Assembly: GCA_001466705.2 (NCBI GenBank)
Contig: LATX02000078.1
Location: 1,116,001 to 1,180,000, forward strand
DNA: 64,000 nucleotides
Direction: 5' to 3'
DNA from: Moniliophthora roreri
Lineage: Eukaryota; Basidiomycota; Agaricomycetes; Agaricales; Marasmiaceae
The notes under the pieces were generated by a model. The model was not told the DNA's origin, did not search any database, and worked only from the letters and a program-made list of their open reading frames with translations. Made by a program: the position numbers and the translations under genes. Positions 22,769 to 33,931 of the stretch are shown here, piece by piece (the first letter of the stretch is position 1; every line of letters begins with the position of its first letter).

Positions 22769-23470
22769 TGCTCTCTCCTGCTACTGGGAGGAGGCTGCTA
22801 AGCACTTGTTTTTCTGAACCTGCATCTACTTGCACTCTACCTCCCAAATGACCTTTTATTACAGTCCACAAGTTACTTGTCCACTTGCTGTCATCTTCAG
22901 CATCAACACCATCCTTTCTGGAGTGGGCTAAGGACAGCCTCACCAGCCCTATTGCCTTCTATCCTTTCTTCTCCAGCAGCTCTCAAGATAGCATGTCTGC
23001 AACTGCTATCAATGTTTCCTGACTGACTTCTTCACCAGTAGAGACTATGCTCATTTCTCTTTCTTTGATAACCTCACTCATACTGTATTACCATAGATTT
23101 TGTGCTGCAATTGTACATCCAATACCACCACATTTGTGTACCAGAACCTCCCAGATGGTTCCTTGCTGACTTGGTGTTTTATAAAGGTGACTTGGCATCT
23201 GAGAGAGTGGCTCAGTGGCTCAATAGCTCAATGGCTCAGTGACTTGTGGCTTGTTACACCAGATATATGGATAATCTGGCTCACCCAGGTCTCTTCACAT
23301 TTACTGCCTTCCTGAATCTTCATTTCCAGGTGAGTCACAAAATGCATTGTGAAACAAGGGGTACACACAGTCTTCACAACCCAATAACTCCAAGCAAATG
23401 AGTCTTTCAGCAATATGAGATATCAGATTTGAGAGAGCATAACAACATATGATCTCATGTTTCCATCTAG
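22769..23470. other. degenerate sequence between the retroelement nest and the first gene
   Basis: A minus-strand open stretch (about 22770-22943, SLAHSRKDGVDAEDDSKW, GGRVQVDAGSEKQVLSS) looks protein-like but matches no family I can name, and the surrounding frames are broken. It may be a transposon remnant or a decayed gene. A short tandem word (TGGCTCAGTGGCTCAATAGC) lies at about 23210-23240. Confidence 0.4.
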
Positions 23471-25628
23471 CTATGAGCATGCTGCACTGTTCATCTCACT
23501 TTTTCTATTCATGATAACAAGAGCAGCCCCTGAAGCTTCTACTGTCACCTTTCCATCATTGACACATTCCTCAACAACTTCACCTTTGGCTGAACCACTG
23601 GCGAAAGTCTGACCCGCCCAGGTCGTGAGATTTCCAGCCTTGACATCTGCTCCAGGAGCTTGCATATGTCTCACTATTACTGATGTATTTTGCTCTGGAA
23701 GAAACAAGGAAATATCAAAGATGGCACTGGGGCGGGTGTAATTTGAGGTCTGATTGAAGATCTGAAGATTCAGCAATGCGAATTTCACTGGGAATGCTGT
23801 GCCGCTGGGCGTGCTGGTGTCCCAAAATCCATAAGCAACAAGTTGACCAGCAGACGTATCCCCGCCTCCTGCTGTAATGGTAGATCCATTGGCTTGACGA
23901 CCAGGGTAGATATTGGCGATCCTCATTGTTTTCGAATGGCCAAGAGTCTCTGTGATGAATAAATATGATGAGTATGATGGAAACACCTGTACTGGACCGT
24001 TCAGGTTGTCTACAGGATACCTACATGAATGTGAGACGTTAGCTTTCAAACAGAAGCATTAGCTCACACACCACATATTGTAGAGACTCAGTCCACCATG
24101 GTTGAGCTGTGTAGAGCTTTGCAATGCAAGTGGACCTCCTTGATGCATATACATCCTACCGAATATCAGGTGAGGATAGGCAGAGTGATTGCCGCCAAGA
24201 TGTAGCCACTTGCCTTGAAACATTAAGAGAAGCTCCGTAAAATGTTGTGTCTAGAAGCCATAATGCCTGTCCAAAGGTGTTGCTCACACCGTTGCGACCA
24301 GAGCATGAAACTGAACTATATTCCCCTTTATATAGCCAAATATGAGACACGAAGGTGGAGAATGAACTTTGCACGGGTGAACTCACCAATAAGATAAGAA
24401 TCTGGACCCAATTCATCCCGGACAAATTTGATACGAGGTTGCCAGAGGTCTAGATACCTATAGATCACTGGTCGTCAACATTATCACTTGGAAGAACCCG
24501 TACTTTCTTACATAGCTAAACGCGTATGGTTCACCTGGATTCCCTTAATGAATGGAACAAGACAGTTAGGGTGAAGGCTTGCGCACTTACCAGGTTGGGT
24601 AAGGTCGCTACAGCTATTCTGGGAGGGTCGCAAACCTATGAGTGGTATCAGTTTCGAGTTGGCAGGCCACAGGAGAAGACGCGGACACTATACTGGTATG
24701 TGTGTTCGCTGCACAACTTTACTGTACTCGCGTTATTAACACCGGCTCTCAAGGCACTGACACAACCCAGCTGCTGGGTTGCACCGGGAGCGTCGTATGG
24801 CCACAACGGATCTTCAGCAGTTGCAGCGACCTGGAACATCGGATTGCTAAAGTTCAAAGCAGTAGAGATATCCTTGGACCACAGCTGGTTGAGGGGAGAC
24901 ACATCAGTATCATATGCTTGGAAGTTGTCAATCACATACTGTCCAGATCTCGGAATAGTTTTGGGGTGTAAAGGATAGATAATGATCAGGCTCATTTCCG
25001 ACTTTAACGTTTGTTCTGTCAGTGACCTGTGGATGCAAGGCGTCTGGTACACGCACTTTCCAGGGCCACTAGTTGTCCAGGGTTTAGCCCTTCACTAGCA
25101 GACTGGGCGACTTCAAGAGCACCTCGGTAATTAAGATCATGAAGGTTCTAACCAGCTATCAGCAAAGAGGCCAGTTTTTGGAAGAAATCAACGCACTAAA
25201 TTCATAGTAATCTCTGTCCCTTCTGGCAAGAGCTCCCTCACGGCATCCCAGAAACCAGGACCTATGGTGGTGTTATGAAGAACACCATCGTCCGTTATGA
25301 AATTGAACGCTGCAGCCTCGAGCGATGGATCCCAGTACGTCGAATCCGCCGTAATGCCCCCTATTCTGATTTCTGCCGGCCTCCCAGTACGTTCTTTGAG
25401 GTTTTCCAACAAGTTCTTGGTCAAGAGATTAGGATGCGTCACATTCCCGACGTAGGTAATGAAAAATGCTGTTTCAATACTGAAGCTGGCCAAAGAAGGA
25501 TGTAGAGGATGTGAAGCAGTATCCGGGAGAGATGCAGGACCTTGGAGCTTCAGCACACCGTCGTTGAGGACACCACGAACGGCGTCGAACAATAACGACA
25601 TGTAGATTATGGGCCGAAAGAATTTCAT
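23471..25628 (-). CDS. secreted glycoside hydrolase family 79 protein (beta-glucuronidase type)
   Basis: By eye I obtain ten exons (25628-25197, 25147-25057, 25001-24940, 24884-24687, 24635-24591, 24534-24512, 24457-24387, 24325-24214, 24155-24072, 24020-23471) that join in frame into 555 residues. A signal peptide (about residues 1-20) comes first, then the GH79 catalytic barrel (GRPAEIRIGGITADS, LVALEIGNEPDHY, FQVAATAEDPLWP, SEHTYQYS). The Glu of GNEP is the expected acid/base. A C-terminal beta domain (MHQGGPLALQSS, YFLFIT-like strands, about residues 390-555) follows. GH79 enzymes remove glucuronic acid from glycans such as arabinogalactan side chains; substrate is not decided here. One intron (24156-24213) uses a GC donor. 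The gene seems intact. It lies at the border of the retroelement nest. Confidence 0.88.
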
Positions 25629-26291
25629 GGTGAGTCGTATGGTTCAAGGTTCATTCGCGAAGCCCCGCTGTTATAGGGTCGATGTGTGGTGCGCTCCTCG
25701 AAAATGGGCCACCTGGGGGGTTCCTGGCTGGGCGCAACGTGCTTTCGCCCGTTCGACAAGGGTCTTATGATAAAGATTTGCCATCGTGACGGTCAATTGG
25801 ATTCACGAAAGTGTATCGCGGATTAGGTACCCGAGATTAGCACATGGTAATTAGCAACGCTGCTAATCAGCTGCTGATTATCAGCAGCTGCAGGGACTTG
25901 AAGGAGGTCAAGTTCAGACTGCTAATGACTGCTAATTAGGTGTAGACCTTGATTTACTTCTGAGTAGCAAATACCAAGCTAAATACATGAACGGAATATC
26001 TGACTCTGACTGCGAATATCGCCGTGCAGAGTCTGTGTTTTTCGTATTGCCCCAGTCCCGAAAACAGCCTAAAGCGGCTTGCGAAATGCTTGCGACACGC
26101 ATCAAAAGTGCTGGAACAAATAAAAATAGTTTCAAAAAATCATGAGCTACTGTAGAATAAACAATAGCTTGCATGGCCTGCATGGGATTTTGTTATGCTA
26201 ACCAGCAATGTTAACCAGCACGTGCACAGAGTCTGAGAAGTGGTAAACGTAGCCAAATAATCCTGTCTCCTGCAAACCTCGACGACCTACG
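25629..26291. other. intergenic, shared 5' region of GH79 gene (-) and BUGZ gene (+), with a palindrome
   Basis: Divergent promoter region of about 660 bp. At 25868-25890 lies a perfect inverted repeat, CAGCTGCTGA-TTA-TCAGCAGCTG, preceded by related GCTGCTAATCAG words; it could bind a dimeric regulator or form a hairpin. I see no coding sequence. Confidence 0.5.
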
Positions 26292-27714
26292 ATGGCAAAG
26301 AAGAAAAATAAGCAGGTATCAAGTTTTTTTTCTGCTATCCCTCTGAACGGCAATTAATCAAAGATAGATTCTCCGCCCTTGGTGCTGGTACTGTGAGCGT
26401 GAATTTGAAGATGAAAAAGGTCTGTCACTTAGTACTCGACCCTTGTTGTCCAACTAATTTTTGCTTTTTTTTCCTAGTCCTTATGCAGCATCAGAAGGCA
26501 AAACACTTTAAATGTGGGATGTGTCCTAGGAGATTGAACACTGCTGGTGGTCTAGCGGTTCACATTCAACAAGTTCACAAATTGGAACCGGACAAGTGCG
26601 TCGATTTCTCACTTCCGTCTGTCCGGTTACTGGAGATAATTTTAGTTTACCACGAATCGAGAACGCCCTGCCTGGTCGTGACGGATACGAGGTCGAAATT
26701 TTCGGTATGGAGGGCATACCAGCTCCGGATGTTGCAGACTACAAGCGCCGAAAAGAAATCGAGCTCGGTCTTGCCGCTGGCTCAATATCTCAGCCACCTC
26801 CTAAACGACCCAAAACGGAAAATCGCCCTATGACAGATGAAGAGCTCAAAGCGGCACTTGAAGCTCATAAAGCCCTTATGGGAGGAAACAACGAATCGAC
26901 GTCCACTCCCGATACTAGCACTGGCGGCGTGTACGGTGCGCCACCTCAAGCTTACGCAGCACCTCCTACACCTGTCCCTCCTGTTGGCCAATCACCAGCA
27001 ATGTCTTTTTCACCTCCTCCGGGAGCCTCTCCACCACCGCCCTTCATGCCTCCGCCTCCTGGTATAGTACCGGGGCAGCCACCCTTCTTCCCTCCTCCAG
27101 GAATTCCTGGGTTTCCTCCTGGGTGAGTACATATGGCATGCCTTGTTGAAACTGTCACTCAGTACATTTCGTTAGTCCCCCACCTCCGGGTTTCGCGATG
27201 CCTCCCGGATTTCCCCCTCCTCCAGGCATGATGCCACCTCCACCTGGCTTGTTCGCCGGTTCTCCTCCACCAGTCACTCCGGGAGCGCCCCCACGAGCGC
27301 CCATGGCACCACCACCAAATTTCGTTCCTCAACAGCATAGCTCTGCTTCACCTCCTCCGTATCCACCCGGAAATTTCGCAACTCCCACACCTCCATCAGC
27401 TTCATTGTCTGTTACACCCGCAGCAGCTACACCAAGCGGTCAGGGCTCATCTCAACCTACATTGCCTAAGCCCGAGTTGAAGCAAACTAATCCTCCTTTC
27501 AAAAAGCCAACCGAACTCAAGTATCAAGATGCAAACTTTTCTCCGGTATGTATCGATATTCTTTACTGATTCCACGTACTGACGGGCATATTGGTAGGAG
27601 GAGCTACGTGCTCATCATCCGAAGTACTATTTTGTTGGATCCTCTGCTGACGCTTCAGGTGCACAAGAAGAGTCCAGGGGCAAGAAGCGAGCGAGAGCCG
27701 AAGACTTTTTGTAG
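26292..27714 (+). CDS. BUGZ/ZNF207-like C2H2 zinc-finger protein
   Basis: Six exons join in frame: 26292-26315, 26368-26419, 26478-26595, 26646-27122, 27176-27545 and 27598-27714. The N-terminus has the family signature: a lysine-rich start (MAKKKNKQ), then [26 protein letters not shown] and [12 protein letters not shown], which make two tandem C2H2 fingers, then [16 protein letters not shown]. Human BUGZ (ZNF207) binds Bub3 and microtubules at kinetochores and is also linked to splicing. The middle is a long Pro/Gly-rich, low-complexity tail typical of BUGZ, which phase-separates. A GLEBS (Bub3-binding) motif is not obvious to me. The C-terminus is basic ([11 protein letters not shown]). Start chosen because the exon 1 peptide matches the family N-terminus. 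Confidence 0.9.
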
Positions 27715-29938
27715 CTCCAAGTCGGTGCATGGGAAGAGAAGTCGGGGATCCGTGTTTCAACAGTCCGTCGTAACTGTCTGTCCATCCATTGCTCTATTCT
27801 CACATTGCTTCTCTACTTGAAGAATGCGCAGATGGTACGATAGTTTCGCTTTTCTTTCTGTTTCTTCTCCCTTAGTTTCGAGGTGAGCTCGATTATATGT
27901 TATAAACAAAGACTCCTCGAATGTACGATGTACGGTTGGTGCCATCCTCTCCTGAATTGCATTGCGTTATCCAGATTTACTCGCGCGTTCCATTCGCGGA
28001 CGTGGCATCGAGAAAGCATAGATACCAGTTAGTCCTGCACCCGATTTTCTTTTCGCAAGACTACTGAGTGACCGTTGTTAGGCTCGGGTATGACGGAAAT
28101 CCGGTACTGCTTTAGAAGCCGGTTGTATGTGTTCTCCAATTCCGTATGTTTAACATCCAATCGTTGAATGCCGTTCAAGCGACAAAATATTCCAGCTGTG
28201 TGCAGTAAGTATGTATCTCGCAATTTGAGCCACATCGTTCTCCGAGATTCAATATCTGGTCTGATGGCCTGGCCGGATTGATATTACCATATGGATTTAG
28301 ATCACATTTTTCGTTAAAGTCTAACCAGCGGACGGAGAGGTATTACACTCCCACGTATCGATTTAGAGTCAGCAGAGCTCACTTTGGTTACGAACAGTGC
28401 CCTAATGACAGCTGCAGGTTCGGGGTGTTCCTCCGTCGGAGTCAATTCCACAGTGCCTGCTAAGTGAACTAAGTAAGCTAAGTGAGACAGGAGAGAATCA
28501 CTGAGCAGGAACAGATATTTCGCGGGATCTTTGAATATGACCTAGGATGCTCATACATATCATGTCACCATTAAGGAAGGTAGTGGCAACATCCAAAAGA
28601 GGTGATGGGTGACGTCCCTCGGTTCCTCGTCAGCACATGGAGCAACGAACCAGTTAGGAGTCTGGATTACTGGCAGCTTGAAAGGGATGCACCCATCATC
28701 AAGGTCCCCCTCGGTTAAATCTACGATTCAACGTTCGTAAGCATTGAACATAACCGAACTCTGACCAATCATCCGACGTCCAGAACCTCTTGAGTCTATG
28801 TTTTTGTACGAGAATGTCATATCAAGAATAGAATTTGACTGTGATTATTCAAAAGACAAAGATACCAACAGAGGAAGATTACATCTGTACCTGATGGAGA
28901 TGAGATGCATCGTTCTTGAATGTCCTGCTCTGCGTTGAACGACAGGGAGATATGCGTTTTCCATGACAGGACTGCGTTTCAAGTGTCTGATTGCGTCCTT
29001 GAAGACGTCGAGGGGGATGACCGGAGGTCCTCTCGGCCGGTTCAATCTGTAAATATACCAGTGATTTAGAGACAGCGGTGATTTCTCGTGCCAGTGGCGG
29101 GGTAAGTCAGACGAAGGTAGAGCACCGACTCGTGAGAGCCTTCATTGATGTACCTGTTCATATGGACAAGTTGGGAGCGCTGTCAGCAGCTAGCGCCGGA
29201 TCCTCTCGTAGAGGGTCGTCGAGCTGTGAATCATACGAAGCGGGCGCCGGCGTGAGAGAACCTGGGAGATCTTGGAGCTGATCTCATATGTTCAAAGCCG
29301 CCCGTCCATGCGAGAGCGAATCGATTTCGTCAACTCTTTGTTGACCCGCCATGAGCGCTGTAGGAGGTAGCTTGGCGACAATCAAATATTCTGGACAAAA
29401 GGATAAAGGGTACAAGGGTACTACCACAAGATGGTACCTCATTGCGGTCCAAGAATTAGGATAACGTCAACTCTGTGGACGAACACTGGAATGAAGGATA
29501 TGAAATGACGATTGCGGTGCAAAGAGGCTGCCTCAAGGCAAGATGAACCCCAGTGCAGCACAGGAAATGAGAATGAGAATGGATTTTATCGACTTGAAGG
29601 TGTTGAGGTGGTGGACTGCCTCTGAGACGAAAATGCAGCCACGTGTGCACAGCCTTAGCGATTTGTGGTGTGCAAGCCAGGATGAAGCGGACGTTCCAGA
29701 GAAATTCTCGTCATTGGATTGGTATAAAAGACGTTAAACTTGGGTCCTGCTTCGAGTTTGCCAGCGGGTCACTGTTTGTCTCAGCGTTCAGCCTGTCAGT
29801 GTAGTCTTGGTCGCCGATATCACGGCTGTCAGTTCGGACGTTGTGCGAACGTAAGTCCTAGTTTGCTGAATTGCTTCTATTATTGATTGACCCTTTGCAT
29901 TCCTGGCCTAGCTCCCCTCTTTGTTCTCTACCACCATC
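27715..29938. other. 2.2-kb intergenic stretch without a supported gene
   Basis: I find only short open frames without family similarity and no clean splice-linked series. Part of it (27,715 to about 27,900) should be the 3' UTR of the BUGZ gene, and the last few hundred bases the promoter and 5' UTR of the PriB-like gene. A non-coding RNA or decayed gene cannot be excluded. Confidence 0.4.
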
Positions 29939-32900
29939 ATGTCCCAGTGGAATCATAATCTCGGCCCAGATTATGAGGACGCCCAGTTTAATCCATCTCA
30001 ATCCTCGTACAACCGGGTTCCCTTCCAGCAGAGCTTCTCCAATGAATATCCTACCCATTCCCCTAATCAAAATCAACTATATGCATCGGGTATCCAGCCG
30101 AACAGTGTCAATGGCTCGCCGTACTCTACGCAGCAGCCTCAGCTTCACTCGGTCGACACACATCTCAATAGCTACGGCCTAACCCATTCGTCAAACGCGG
30201 GCCCTTCTACCTCATTCTCGAGCAGCAATGGCTCATCATTCATAAACTCTCTCTCAATGCAGCAACAGCCCACTTCTTATCAGCCGCCAACCTACAACTT
30301 TAACAATACATACGATCAAAGTCCCACAGCCAATGGCGTATTCAATATGTCGACGAATCCGTCGTTACAGGGCCATACACCTCAGAATGGCCCCAGTGGT
30401 TCACAACGACGTTCGTATTATCCTCGTTCAACCTCTGACACAAGCACTGGATCCGCTGTGCCATCTAAAGCCAAGAGAGTCCGAAGCTATGAGCAGACCG
30501 ATGAGGGCGCAGACGACGATGCCGATAACGGCGGCAAACCGGACCATGGCCAAAAAGGAAAACCGTAAGTATAATTGTTTGCGTTGTACATCTCGTTTCC
30601 CTCACTAATGAGATATTCAGTCATGCTTGTGCGCGCTGCAAGAGCCTCAAGGTCCGTTGTGAATTCAAGACTGACACTGACCCTTGCAAACGGTGCCTGA
30701 ACGGCGGCCACGAGTGCGTTATTCCTGGGCGGAAAAAGCGACGAACCCCTCCGTAAGTATATCTTTACGTCTTTACGTCTTCAAAGTACGTTCTCTAACG
30801 TACCTGAACAGTAAACGGGAACATCTCTTGGCGGAAATACAGAAACAAGCCGAAACGATAGAGAGACTTATGGCGCAACTAGCAGCCGCTGAGGAAGCCC
30901 AGAAGCATCAGTTGCGTTCATCAGCATCAGACTCACTGTCAGGAACATCTTCTCCACCAATTCTATCGCCTTCATCTGCAGATGCTAATTCGTCATATTT
31001 CGGCGATCATCCGCCACCAAATGCTGAAGCGAATAAAGTTGTCGAAGACTGGATTGTCAAAGCGAGGGAGTCGCTAGCCGAATTTGGAGGCTTTATCGGT
31101 ATCGGAGGCGCAAGTATGCCAAAGAGGTACATCGTTGATGAAGATCCCGAGGACGAGAGCAGTGGTGACGACGAAGATTTGGTCGTAGTCGACGATACGG
31201 ACAATGACTACGAGATAGCGGTCATTGATGAGGACGGCGATGAATGGAGTCCACATGACGTGTCCAGAAGACCATCCAGCCACAGAGGATCTGCGTCCAG
31301 CACTGGTAGTCGACCGCCGGCTGTCGCTGGACCTCTTCACGTTCGGGATCCCAAGAAGAAGGATTCTGGGGAAAAGTTGGCGACATTGCCCAGTGAGGCA
31401 GCGCCGTTCGGACTGATGGCGACTCTCAGCCTAAAGAATACAAAGCGAGGAAGTAGTGTTGAGCTAGAAGAACCGAATGGCGATGATAACGGGGAAGGTC
31501 TCGGTGTCGCCAACGCGGACTTTTTCAGAGCAAGTAAGCGATGTTATCTTCAGAAACAAGACATGGTTGCTAACTACTGGCAGGCCCTGCGCCAGATCCC
31601 AAGCGTACTCAAGTCGATAATGCTCCCCATGCTCCTCTTATCTTAACGAGGGGCGTAATCACACCAAGCGAAGCGGAAGCTCTCTTCAAAATGTCGGTTT
31701 GCTCAAGGTCCTGATTCTCGTAGATGACTAAATACTTTACAGCTTTTTCGATACGATGAATCTCTCTGTTTCCCTTGTTGACCCAATCCTTTATACGGCT
31801 CAAAGAACGGTCCATAGAAGTCCGTTCTTGTTCACAGTTAGTGAGTATGTTCTTTCACAAATGATGAGTCGTACCTGATCGTTATCACAGTCTGCGCCAT
31901 CGGATCTCGCTTCTATTCGGCAAGGCCGGAGCTTTACCAGCAGGCTATGCATTATGCACAACTTGCCGCAGGTAACGCACTGATTGGCGGACAGAAGAAC
32001 GTAGAGATGTGCATGGCCTTCATCTTGCTCAGTCTATATCCAGTACCTTTCAAGCGCTGGGAGGATTCTCGTTCATATCTATATCTCGGACTCGCCATAA
32101 GGTAACCTTTAAGCTAAACCTACCTGAACCCACCTGAACACTATTAAACAGAATCGCTATTGAACTCAATCTTCATCTACCTCCAACTGCAAAGCCTCAA
32201 AATGAGTCCCATGCTCGCGAGCAGCTGAATCGGACGAGGGTGTGGATCAACTGTTTCAACCTGGACCGTTCGACGAGTTCCCAGTACGGAAAGCGTCCCA
32301 TCATCAGCAACATCGATTACATTGCCAATCATTCCGAGAATTGGTGGAGTAGCTCCGAGTACAACTTGAAGAACTTCGATATTCAACTATGCTGTTACAA
32401 TGCCGAGCTGAAGATCATGGCCAAGTTTATCGAAAAGATTTATAGCGACCCCAGTCATCCGACTGGCCTGAATAAGGTAAAGGACCTTGTTTACGACGCA
32501 AATGGTCTCTCATTACACGTTCTAGGATCTCAATTTCGAGCAAGTCGCCATTGAAACAGATGAAGAGCTGCAGCAACTCGAAGCCAAGTGGCGCCCTATT
32601 TTGGACAAAAACGTAGATCAGAACGATTCTCACGGTGCCTTCCGTGTCGGGTTATTGAAGTTGGCATACAGCTATTCTAGATTGATTGCACTGTCGTATG
32701 GTTTCCAGCATGCCTTCGGCAAGGGGAGCAACCAGAACGAGAAGCCGTTCCTAAAGCGCTGCCTGGACGCTGCAACGGAGGTTGTTAAAGTCGTTGTGGA
32801 ATACAACAACCGACCAGACTTCCGTATGTCTCATGCCATTCTTCCTTGCTTCGCCGATTGACATTTATACTGCATCCAGGGATCTATGTCCGACACGGCC

Positions 32901-33517
32901 CGGAGGCTCAGAGTGTCTTTGTGACATTCGCAGCTGCGTTCTTGGTCAAACTACTGCAACCAAAATTTGCATCTCTCCTTGATGATGAGGTTCGGACAGG
33001 CATCCGAGCCAGAGTTCAGAGTGTCATTGATTACCTGGGATCTCCCGAGATTGCTATCGATGACCGACATGGTCCCAAATTGTATGCGAGATTCTTGAAG
33101 AATCTGATGGCGTCTCCATTAGTTAGGCGCAAGAGTACTCGACCTAAATCCGTCACTACTTCACCTTCAGATGCTTCTTCCGCCTCTTATCAGTCGTGGA
33201 CAAATGGTACAAACGGCTCAGTCGATCATCCTTCCCCTGCTACAACCACCCACTCCCTATCCCCGCCTCCATCACATGATGCCATGTCTTTCGATCAATT
33301 CGCGCCATCTTCTGCGGGTGGTTTGGGCAGCGTTGATCCCTTCGCTCCCTCGCTCAACCTTGGAACGGGTACCACGATGGGCGGATCTTCCCATGCACAA
33401 GACTACAGCGGAATGGCCTTCTTTGGGAGCACAGGTCTATCAGACGATGATATGATGAACATGAACATGCAGTCCTTTCCGGATCCAAGTGGTTGGCAAA
33501 ACCCAGGCATGTTTTAA
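29939..33517 (+). CDS. PriB-like Zn(II)2Cys6 transcription factor
   Basis: Nine exons join in frame: 29939-30564, 30621-30752, 30812-31533, 31584-31692, 31743-31840, 31891-32101, 32152-32476, 32526-32823 and 32880-33517, giving 1052 residues. The order is a long Ser/Gln/Asn-rich N-terminus, a Zn2Cys6 cluster split at its edge by intron 1 (HACARCKSLKVRCEF, then DPCKRCLNGGHECV), a basic linker (GRKKRRTPP), a short coiled coil (LLAEIQKQAETIERLMAQL), acidic stretches, and a fungal-specific middle homology region (QQAMHYAQLAAGN, NIDYIANHSENWW). This resembles Lentinula PriB, a regulator tied to fruiting initiation; the same family is often annotated as protease regulator PrtT. Start ATG 29939 follows CCATC. 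An optional last exon would change the C-terminus (see findings). Confidence 0.85.
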
Positions 33518-33931
33518 TCCCGTTACCATTCAACTCGGCGTTTATACTCATTCGACCTACAGGCATGACATGGCTGTCCCAATTTAACTTCCAGAACGAT
33601 GCGCAAATGATGTACGGGCAGTCTCAATACAATATGGCGCAGTCGTGACGCTCGAAATGAAACCGTAGAGTCACCATATATATTTGACAATTGGAACGGA
33701 GATAAAAACGTAAGAACTATCTCTATTGTACACTATAGTCTTTTCTGTTTTTTTTTGTTGTACTGCGTCGCTTCTTTTTCCTTATCCCTTGTATATCACT
33801 CGTGTAAACTCTCCTTCGACTACTTGATTACACTTAATGAAATAATACAAGATTTCTGAATATACGAGGTAGTGCGAAATAATGTAGAATCTCCGGGAAT
33901 GATGAGTACATGACGGACCAGTTGACATTGA

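Noticed and set aside
28029..29700. ORFs between the BUGZ and PriB-like genes
   Set aside because: Short, no splice-linked series, no family resemblance; left as intergenic.
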